From Nitrospinae bacterium CG22_combo_CG10-13_8_21_14_all_47_10 (GTDB lineage Bacteria > Nitrospinota > Nitrospinia > Nitrospinales > VA-1): 6,801 nt of DNA. Shown here piece after piece: positions 1 through 4,791 of the stretch. Position 1 is the stretch's first letter. Each line of letters opens with the position of its first letter. The position numbers and the translations under genes are program-made. The stretch lies in NCBI GenBank assembly GCA_002786505.1, contig PCTK01000244.1, forward strand, positions 8,512-15,312. Reading direction: 5' to 3'. The notes below the pieces were generated by a model. It was not told the origin of the DNA. It made no database searches and worked only from the letters and a program-made list of their open reading frames with translations.

Positions 1-1338
1 GGCAAGGATAATAAGATAGACCTGTTGCAGGAACTCCGCTTTCCGCATTCTCTCGGTTTGCTTTATTCGGCGTTCACCTATTATCTCGGGTTCAAGGTCA
101 ACAGCGGTGAGTATAAGGTCATGGGGCTGGCTCCTTATGGCGAACCCAAATATGCGGACCTCATCCTCGACCGCCTTATCGATCTCAAGGAAGACGGCTC
201 CTTTAGAATGAACATGGAGTACTTTGATTACCTGGGCGGCATGACAATGACCAATGCAAAATTTGCCAGGGTGATGGGTCACCCTGCTCGTAAGGCCGAA
301 ACCCAGTTGACCCAAAAGGAAATGGATATTGCCGCTTCCCTGCAAAAGGTGACCGAAGAGATCATGCTTAAAATGGCACACCACATCCGCGGCCTCACTG
401 GCATGAAAAACCTGTGCCTTGCGGGAGGGGTGGCTCTCAATTGCGTGGGCAATGGCAAGATTCTCAAAGAAAAAATCTTCGACCGGGTTTGGATCCAACC
501 GGCGGCGGGCGATGCGGGAGGTGCCCTGGGTGTTGCACTCAGTATCTGGCACCAGATGCTGGGAAATGCAAGAACCACCAACGGCCAGGACTCAATGGCG
601 GGAGGTTATCTCGGCCCGAAGTATGATGAAGGTGAAATTCGGCAATTTTTAGACGGCCAGGGTATTCCCTATAGACATTATGATGACTCGGAACTGGCTC
701 CGGCGATAGCCGAAGATTTGCAAGCCGGAAAAGTCATCGGCTTGTTTCAGGGCCCAATGGAATTCGGCCCGCGTGCGTTGGGAGGGCGGAGCATCATCGC
801 TGACCCAAGAAATCCTGAAATGCAATCGATGCTGAATTTGAAAATTAAATACCGCGAATCGTTTCGTCCTTTCGCTCCGGCTGTTTTGGCCGAAAAAGTC
901 CAGGAATGGTTTGAAATGGATTCTGAGAGTCCCTATATGTTGTTGGTGGCGGGAGTGCGTGAAGACAAACGCCTCCCAATGACCGAAGAACAGAAGGAAT
1001 TATTTGGCATAGATTTGTTGAACATTCCCCGGTCTGAGATTCCAGCAATCACGCATGTCGACTATTCAGCCCGTATTCAAACGGTGCATGCTGAGACCAA
1101 TCCGCGGTTTCATGCAGTGATCAGCGAATTTGAAAAAGCCACGCAATGCGCGGTGGTGATCAACACTTCCTTTAATGTTCGCGGTGAGCCCATTGTCTGC
1201 ACACCGGAACAAGCATACCGCTGTTTCATGCGTACGGGAATGGACACTCTGGTGCTGGAAAATTTTGTGCTCGATAAAAAAGACCAAAAACCGCTGGAAG
1301 CGGATAGCAACTGGCAGGAAGAATTCGAATTAGACTAG
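1..1338 (+). CDS. Carbamoyltransferase, NodU/CmcH family (5' end cut by window)
   Basis: Members of this family transfer a carbamoyl group from carbamoyl phosphate to a hydroxyl of a sugar, Nod factor or secondary metabolite in the cytoplasm. The frame is open from base 1, so the true start lies upstream and 445 codons of a family usually near 550-620 are visible. The first part is the end of the Kae1/HSP70-like domain, with KVMGLAPYGEP (about bases 115-150), LAGGVALNCVGNGKIL (bases 415-465) and QPAAGDAGGALG (bases 496-531). The C-terminal carbamoyltransferase domain starts near base 600, with the family hallmark MEFGPRALGGRSI (about bases 757-795) and INTSFNVRGEPIV (about bases 1159-1197). 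The usual text at the hallmark is GRMEFGPRALGNRS; here the residues are GPMEFGPRALGGRS, a mild variation. No terminator is evident after the TAG stop, and the next gene starts 106 bases later. The substrate cannot be inferred from the window. The family call is very secure. Confidence 0.95.
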   Translation, partial: GKDNKIDLLQELRFPHSLGLLYSAFTYYLGFKVNSGEYKVMGLAPYGEPKYADLILDRLIDLKEDGSFRMNMEYFDYLGGMTMTNAKFARVMGHPARKAETQLTQKEMDIAASLQKVTEEIMLKMAHHIRGLTGMKNLCLAGGVALNCVGNGKILKEKIFDRVWIQPAAGDAGGALGVALSIWHQMLGNARTTNGQDSMAGGYLGPKYDEGEIRQFLDGQGIPYRHYDDSELAPAIAEDLQAGKVIGLFQGPMEFGPRALGGRSIIADPRNPEMQSMLNLKIKYRESFRPFAPAVLAEKVQEWFEMDSESPYMLLVAGVREDKRLPMTEEQKELFGIDLLNIPRSEIPAITHVDYSARIQTVHAETNPRFHAVISEFEKATQCAVVINTSFNVRGEPIVCTPEQAYRCFMRTGMDTLVLENFVLDKKDQKPLEADSNWQEEFELD

Positions 1339-1444
1339 CTGTGCGGGTACAGTGAGCAATGGCTTCCTGGGCTTAGAGTATGATTGAGCGCAAGGTAAAG
1401 ACATTGCCAGTTATCTAGGAAGATTCCCCCTCCAACCTGAATAT

Positions 1445-2554
1445 ATGAAAACGAGAATTTTTATTATCATTCTGGCTGTTCTGGCGGTGTATAGCTATGG
1501 ATGGAAGGTGACGGAAATTGAGGTGGGGGAATTGTTTCGCGACTTCCATCTTGTCAAGCCCCTTGTCCGGGAACTGGCCCAACCCGACCTGTTCACCCGT
1601 GAGAAAAAAGAGCAAGTTGTTGAAGCTCCATTTTTCCTTTCCAGGAAAACCAGCGCTCCTCAAGAGACCGAAAGCGCAGACCCCAGGCTGGTTTTATCCC
1701 GTCAGTCGGGTGAAATTTCGGACAGGGTGGCTGTTCACGGCCTTAACCTGAAACCCGGTCAGTCGGGGACTTTATATTGGGTCAATGCCATTGAGCAGGA
1801 ATTCCCATTGGCAACTTTTACCACCGATGCATCCGGTGCGTTTGAAAAAGATATCATCGTTCCTCCCACCGCACGTGGTTTGCGCCAGACCGTGAAGGCA
1901 GAAATCAGTTGGGAAGAAGGGGCCTGGCAGGTCAGCGAGACGCTTAGCCTGACCTTTGAGAAAATGGTGGAAACAATTTTTCTGGCTTTGATGGCAACCA
2001 CCTTTGGGGTGTTGGTGGCAGTGCCTGTAAGTTTTCTCGGTGCCAGGAACCTGATGACGGGAAGTAGGGCGGGTACGGTTGTTTATTATGCGGTACGAAC
2101 TGGGCTTAATATTCTGCGTTCCATAGAGCCTTTGATCATGGCGATCCTGTTTGTGGTCTGGGTGGGCATCGGGCCCTTTGCCGGGGTGCTGGCGTTGGGA
2201 CTGCACTCTGTAGCGGCTTTGGGTAAATTATTTTCGGAACAGATTGAGTGCATTGACTCCGGCCCGATTGAGGCGATCACCGCGGTTGGGGCTAAACCGT
2301 TGCAGGTGGTTTTTTTTGGCGTGTTGCCGCAGGTGTTCCTGCCGTTCATGGCGCTGAGTTTTTACCGCTGGGATATTAATGTGCGCATGTCCACGATCAT
2401 CGGGTTCGTGGGTGGTGGCGGCATTGGGTTTTTACTGCAACAGTGGATCAACCTGCTTAAATACAATGAAGCAGGGACGGCACTACTCGCCATTGCCATC
2501 GTGGTGATCACGCTCGACACCCTGAGCGCAAAAATCCGCGCCCATGTTCAATAA
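1445..2554 (+). CDS. Phosphonate-type ABC transporter permease (PhnE family) with Ig-like periplasmic insert
   Basis: This is an inner-membrane permease that would work with a PhnC-type ATPase and PhnD-type binding protein to import phosphonate, phosphite or phosphate. The 369 residues exceed the usual ~260-280. Residues 4-19 are a hydrophobic helix (signal anchor or TM1). Residues ~21-170 are soluble; within them residues 81-141 look like an Ig/IPT-type beta-sandwich (VAVHGLNLKPG, LYW, FTTDASGAF, IIVPP). From residue 172 the permease core follows, with helices near 176-198, 226-257, 286-305 and 343-357. The EAA loop is EAITAVGAKPLQVVFFGVLP (276-295), and the PhnE-typical YRWDINVRMSTIIGFVGGGG follows at about 307. 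ATG 1445 is the first usable start after the in-frame stop at 1385 and keeps TM1, but no Shine-Dalgarno is well placed; AGGAAGA at 1417-1423 is too far. Neither the ATPase nor the binding protein is in view. The family is clear; the substrate is not. Confidence 0.85.
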   Translation: MKTRIFIIILAVLAVYSYGWKVTEIEVGELFRDFHLVKPLVRELAQPDLFTREKKEQVVEAPFFLSRKTSAPQETESADPRLVLSRQSGEISDRVAVHGLNLKPGQSGTLYWVNAIEQEFPLATFTTDASGAFEKDIIVPPTARGLRQTVKAEISWEEGAWQVSETLSLTFEKMVETIFLALMATTFGVLVAVPVSFLGARNLMTGSRAGTVVYYAVRTGLNILRSIEPLIMAILFVVWVGIGPFAGVLALGLHSVAALGKLFSEQIECIDSGPIEAITAVGAKPLQVVFFGVLPQVFLPFMALSFYRWDINVRMSTIIGFVGGGGIGFLLQQWINLLKYNEAGTALLAIAIVVITLDTLSAKIRAHVQ

Positions 2555-2601
2555 AGGTAAAATATCACGTACCCTCGTCAGAGCACAATCCCCGGCCTTG
2601 A

Positions 2602-2629
2602 GTAGGGGCGAGCGGCCGTTCGCCCCTAC
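2602..2629. repeat. 28-base palindromic repeat (GTAGGGGCG...CGCCCCTAC)
   Basis: The 14-base arms 2602-2615 and 2616-2629 are inverted copies with a single G/T mismatch (2612 against 2619) around a GGCC centre. As RNA this would be a near-perfect stem with one G-U pair. No T-run follows, so it is a poor intrinsic terminator. Repeats of this form are scattered between genes in many environmental bacterial genomes; assignment to that dispersed class is from general knowledge. The flanking bases TGAATCGCCC (2631-2640) look like the half-arm of a related palindrome (GGGCGATTCATGAATCGCCC), suggesting a composite or rearranged copy. Confidence 0.7.
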
Positions 2630-2643
2630 ATGAATCGCCCTTA

Positions 2644-2672
2644 CTGGATTCCCGCCTGCGCGGGAATGACGG
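2644..2672. repeat. Palindromic repeat of the ATTCCCGC/GCGGGAAT type
   Basis: ATTCCCGCCTGCGCGGGAAT (2648-2667) has perfect 8-base arms (2648-2655 and 2660-2667) around a 4-base loop. It is flanked by CTGG upstream and GACGG downstream, as in the widespread 'CTGGATTCCCGC...GCGGGAATGACGG' intergenic repeat. That element is usually regarded as a REP-like or MITE-like dispersed repeat. Only 14 bases separate it from the preceding palindrome, so the two are juxtaposed. No target-site duplication is obvious. Confidence 0.7.
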
Positions 2673-2845
2673 ATGGGGGTACAATCTGTCACGGCGAATT
2701 CCTTTCTTTGATTGGCAGATCAGCCTTATTTTAAAGCCGTGCAGGATTCGATCTGGTCGTTGTCGTTGTGAAGAAGCGTCTGTTTGTTTTGCTATGTGGC
2801 TGGGGCGGTTATTTCTTGTGACAGTGGGCGAGAAGTTGAAAAAGG

Positions 2846-2874
2846 TTGATTTTGTGAACAATTAACGTTTGAAT
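2846..2874 (+). promoter_or_regulatory. Weak promoter candidate for the CBS/CheX operon
   Basis: TTGATT (2846-2851) and TTGAAT (2869-2874) are spaced by 17 bases and each match four of six sigma-70 consensus positions. Transcription from here would begin about 45 bases before the GTG at 2929. Supporting it is only position and spacing; it could be chance in AT-rich sequence. Confidence 0.3.
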
Positions 2875-2928
2875 AGAAAGCAGAGGTTTAAATCCATCTG
2901 TGGTCACTTTGAATTTGGAAGGGGGAAT

Positions 2929-3384
2929 GTGGATACTCTTAGAAAATTTTTGAGCGGAACCATTCATAGTGTTTCAGAGCGTTCCATGGTTCAGGATGCC
3001 ATCGATAAGTTCAATTCCCATAAAGCCACCGCGTGTTTGATTGAAAAGGATGGCGAGTATATTGGCATTCTCACTAGAGAAGATGTCATCCAGAAAATCA
3101 CTGGCAAAAAAGACCCGAAATCCACACCTGCTGTTGAGGTTATGTCATCACCTCTTTATACCGTTGACATTAATATGACAAAAGCAACTGCCTGTATTAT
3201 GATTGCCGAAAAAGAACGTCGACACCTTGTGGTCGAAGAGAATGGGAATATAGCAGGCGTTGTATCGGTGGGGGACTTGGTTCCCGAAGAGATGATAAGC
3301 GCTTCGCGTACAGGGAGCGAACTTTTTATCAGGGTTGGGAATTACGGGGATCAACTTCTTAAGGGCGGAGTTGCCGGGGAATGA
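2929..3384 (+). CDS. Tandem CBS-domain protein
   Basis: This is a small cytoplasmic protein of 151 residues made almost entirely of two CBS domains (a Bateman module), which in this family bind AMP, ATP, S-adenosylmethionine or similar ligands and act as sensors. CBS1 covers about residues 6-58 and ends with GILTRED (46-52). CBS2 covers about 68-122 and ends with GVVSVGD (110-116). Both keep the G-h-x-(S/T)-x-x-D pattern that contacts the ribose and phosphate of adenylates, so ligand binding is plausible. A 30-residue tail follows with no known motif. I chose GTG 2929 because GGAAGGGGGA (2917-2926) lies just upstream and the protein then begins in the usual MDTLRKFL style. A TTG at 2869 would extend the frame by 20 unlike residues and lacks a ribosome site. 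The CheX-like gene follows after 54 bases, so the CBS protein may be the sensor for that pathway; this link is inference. Confidence 0.85.
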   Translation: MDTLRKFLSGTIHSVSERSMVQDAIDKFNSHKATACLIEKDGEYIGILTREDVIQKITGKKDPKSTPAVEVMSSPLYTVDINMTKATACIMIAEKERRHLVVEENGNIAGVVSVGDLVPEEMISASRTGSELFIRVGNYGDQLLKGGVAGE

Positions 3385-3395
3385 TTCCCGGCGGC
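3370..3395 (+). other. Stem-loop spanning the stop codon of the CBS gene
   Basis: GCCGGGGAATGATTCCCGGC (3373-3392) forms an 8-base-pair stem, mostly G-C with one G-U, around an ATGA loop that contains the TGA stop. Two G-U pairs and a further G-C could extend it to 3370-3395. Only ATTT follows, so it is a poor intrinsic terminator. It may instead act as a partial attenuator, an mRNA-stabilising end or a translational coupling element between the two genes; which one is not decided by sequence. Confidence 0.6.
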
Positions 3396-3438
3396 ATTTG
3401 GAATTGACGGCTAAACTTAAATGAGATGAGAAATTTCT

Positions 3439-3930
3439 ATGAAACTTGATCCGCTGGTTCTGAAAAAAATCATTGAACAGGTAAAAATTTCTGTTTCAAG
3501 GAAACTAACAAGCATCTGTCAGGAAGAAATTAAATTTGAGAAGGTGGTCAAGGATTTCAATAACGACATGTTGGGAATTGTGTCCTTCATTGGTGATGTG
3601 AGTTTTATTCTACTGATCATGCTCACTGATGATCATGTCAGGAAGATATCTTCCAAATTCGTGGGGGTGGAAATGGACTCCAGTAGCGAGGATATCGGCG
3701 ACCTGATTAGCGAAATCGCCAACATCGTTTTTGGCGATATCGACATGGACTTGAAATCTATCAATATAAAAACAGAGCGTTCCCTGCCGACTATCCTCAA
3801 AGGTAAAGACATGCAACCGGTATTGAGGAGAAAAGCTCCTTCTATAATTCTTTCCTTCGGTAAGGATAATATTCTGGTGGAGTTGATCGGCACTACAGAC
3901 GATTCCCTTCACCGAAAACCAGGGTCATGA
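3439..3930 (+). CDS. CheX-like chemotaxis phosphatase domain protein
   Basis: CheC/CheX/FliY-family phosphatases remove phosphate from CheY-P-like response regulators in the cytoplasm. The family's active-site signature is (D/S)-x3-E-x2-N followed about 22 residues later by P. Here it is met by D88-LIS-E92-IA-N95 with G99 and P117, so catalysis looks possible. The single site fits CheX, whereas CheC and FliY usually have two. The first 80 residues show the typical GIVSFIGDVSFILLIML strand region (46-62), and the last part PSIILSFGKDNILVEL (134-149) is the closing beta strand pair. The length of 163 is normal for CheX. ATG 3439 has a modest GATGAG (3425-3430) upstream. It follows the CBS gene by 54 bases, with no cheA, cheY or receptor gene nearby, so it probably serves a response regulator encoded elsewhere. 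The CheX fold call is fairly confident; the biological pathway is unknown. Confidence 0.8.
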   Translation: MKLDPLVLKKIIEQVKISVSRKLTSICQEEIKFEKVVKDFNNDMLGIVSFIGDVSFILLIMLTDDHVRKISSKFVGVEMDSSSEDIGDLISEIANIVFGDIDMDLKSINIKTERSLPTILKGKDMQPVLRRKAPSIILSFGKDNILVELIGTTDDSLHRKPGS

Positions 3931-3939
3931 CGTGATCTG

Positions 3940-4644
3940 CTATTTCCTACTTTTATAGGGAGCCAGGTGGTTGAATATTTTTATGAATTGTTTTCCGGAT
4001 TCAGGGATTTCCCCGGTCTGGTTGGAAAGCAGGATGTTCTCGGCCGATAGAGCTTTGCCATAATAAGCCAGGTTGGCAGTTACATCAGAAGTAATGACGG
4101 TGCCTTTTACGGAAACCCCACCAAAAAGGCCCTTGCTCCTGGAATAGGAATAAATTTCTCCCTGCATGAAAACATCGGCGGAGGCTTCGGCGTGACGGCC
4201 CACCGGGCCGACTGCCACGGCAATGTCCCCACCCAGGGTGAACTTTTCGCTGAGCAGTCCTTCCAGCCCTCTTTGTGTCATAACCAACAGGATAAGGTCC
4301 ACCGCTTCTGCTCCGAACTGAAACCCGAAACTCCCGCCAACGGTATAAAGAAAAGCCGGAGCGCTCCATTCGCCTGTGTCTTGCGCACGCATGGAGGCAA
4401 ACCCTTTACCGTATCGCGCGCCGACAAAAAATCCCGCTTTCACCATGGTGGGGAATACAATGATCGCTTTGGCTTTGGAGAGCAACCCGGCGGGGATATT
4501 ACTGTCCGGAGAATTCTGCATTTCTTCCAAAACCAATTGTCCGACTCGCAACAGTTTTCTTTGTGGGGCTCCATCAGGGCTCTGTGCCCAAACTGTGGAT
4601 GTGAAAAACAGGGTGAAAATGATGCTGAAAGTGAGGCGTTTCAT
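3940..4644 (-). CDS. Secreted SYLF-domain (Ysc84/DUF500) lipid-binding protein
   Basis: SYLF proteins bind phospholipids or phosphoinositides; the bacterial members are exported, and their function is poorly defined. I start at the ATG complementary to 4642-4644, giving 234 residues. It has GGAG five bases upstream on the - strand and begins with a clean signal peptide MKRLTFSIIFTLFFTSTVWA followed by QS. There is no lipobox cysteine, so a soluble periplasmic form is predicted. Residues 53-206 are the SYLF domain: AKAIIVFPTMVKAGFFVGARYGKG (58-81), then GEWSAPAFLYTVGGSFGFQFGAE (91-113), DLILLVMT (116-123), FTLGGDIAVAVGPVGRHAEA (135-154) and IYSYSRSKGLFGGVSVKG (164-181). Length and motif order are normal. 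An upstream TTG at 4693-4695 would add 17 residues and bury the signal peptide, so it is rejected. The gene ends 9 bases from the CheX-like stop (convergent) and is divergent from the helicase gene. The family call is secure. Confidence 0.9.
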   Translation of the reverse strand: MKRLTFSIIFTLFFTSTVWAQSPDGAPQRKLLRVGQLVLEEMQNSPDSNIPAGLLSKAKAIIVFPTMVKAGFFVGARYGKGFASMRAQDTGEWSAPAFLYTVGGSFGFQFGAEAVDLILLVMTQRGLEGLLSEKFTLGGDIAVAVGPVGRHAEASADVFMQGEIYSYSRSKGLFGGVSVKGTVITSDVTANLAYYGKALSAENILLSNQTGEIPESGKQFIKIFNHLAPYKSRK

Positions 4645-4672
4645 GTGGACTCCAATTATATTCACTATGTCT

Positions 4673-4702
4673 ACTATAAAGGAAGTCTCCTGCAAAATTC
4701 AA
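4673..4702 (-). promoter_or_regulatory. Predicted sigma-70 promoter of the SYLF gene
   Basis: Read on the - strand, TTGAAT (4702-4697) and TATAGT (4678-4673) are separated by 18 bases. Transcription would start near 4666 and leave a leader of about 22 bases containing the GGAG ribosome site. A perfect TATAAT at 4660-4655 is also present but sits too close to the ATG and overlaps the ribosome site region, so I prefer the first. Confidence 0.5.
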
Positions 4703-4724
4703 CCTTGTTGATAGAAAGGTTGAA
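4698..4724. repeat. Perfect 9-base inverted repeat overlapping the SYLF -35
   Basis: TTCAACCTT (4698-4706) and AAGGTTGAA (4716-4724) are exact reverse complements around a 9-base spacer. The left arm overlaps the predicted -35 of the SYLF promoter, and the right arm overlaps one candidate -35 of the helicase promoter (TTGAAG, 4720-4725). The placement suits an operator shared by the divergent genes. It could also be a small hairpin; neither strand has a following T-run. Confidence 0.6.
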
Positions 4725-4748
4725 GCAGGATTTAGTACGTACTAAAAT
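4720..4748 (+). promoter_or_regulatory. Predicted sigma-70 promoter of the helicase gene
   Basis: TTGAAG (4720-4725) and TAAAAT (4743-4748) are spaced by 17 bases, with four and five of six consensus matches. Transcription would begin near 4755, about 37 bases before ATG 4792. An alternative pair is TTGATA (4708-4713) and TTTAGT (4731-4736), also with 17-base spacing. Both overlap the palindrome at 4731-4746. Confidence 0.5.
4731..4746. promoter_or_regulatory. Perfect 16-base palindrome, operator candidate
   Basis: TTTAGTACGTACTAAA is a perfect dyad. It lies in the spacer and -10 of the preferred helicase promoter and covers the -10 of the alternative one, which is the position expected for a repressor site. 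Directly behind it AAAATTTAATTTT (4744-4756) is another odd-centred dyad. The regulator is unknown. The site does not match the E. coli LexA box (CTGT-N8-ACAG), although other lineages use different LexA boxes and E. coli dinG is LexA-controlled. Confidence 0.5.
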
Positions 4749-4791
4749 TTAATTTTGCGCTTTTTAAATTGTGCCCGTACCATGCACGGTC

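Larger units (their letters stand above)
2555..2928. other. Non-coding interval with palindromic repeats and leader of the CBS gene
   Basis: This 374-base stretch between the permease stop and the CBS start carries no convincing gene. Its first third holds the two palindromic repeats described separately. The remainder (about 2690-2928) is AT-richer and shows only a weak promoter candidate and the ribosome binding site of the CBS gene. Open frames on the - strand here translate the repeats, giving motifs such as SFPRRRESS and RHSRAGGNP. These are recognised signatures of spurious ORFs over this repeat type and not of real proteins. Confidence 0.7.

Noticed and set aside
25..27. TTG at 25 as start of the carbamoyltransferase
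   Set aside because: The frame is open and family-like back to base 1 and the N-terminal half-domain is missing, so the gene begins upstream of the window.
1339..1444. Small gene or promoter between carbamoyltransferase and permease
   Set aside because: No ORF of note and no -35/-10 pair with good spacing; TTGCCA at 1404-1409 has no partner -10.
1772..2206. 144-residue - strand ORF
   Set aside because: Antisense shadow of the permease gene; composition is low-quality and lacks any motif.
2602..2667. Intrinsic terminator for the permease gene
   Set aside because: Strong stems but no T-run after either on either strand; dispersed repeats explain them better, though they may weakly end transcripts.
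2602..2672. CRISPR array
   Set aside because: Two different palindromes sit side by side with no repeated unit, spacers or cas genes.
2483..2861. Two - strand ORFs (2483-2692 and 2565-2861)
   Set aside because: They run over the palindromic repeats and contain the repeat-derived motifs SFPRRRESS and RHSRAGGNP; no start context or real domain.
2869..2871. TTG at 2869 as start of the CBS gene
   Set aside because: No ribosome site, and the added 20 residues do not look like a CBS protein; GTG 2929 has GGAAGGGGGA just upstream.
4192..4752. 186-residue + strand ORF
   Set aside because: Antisense shadow of the SYLF gene, which has a signal peptide, ribosome site and full domain.
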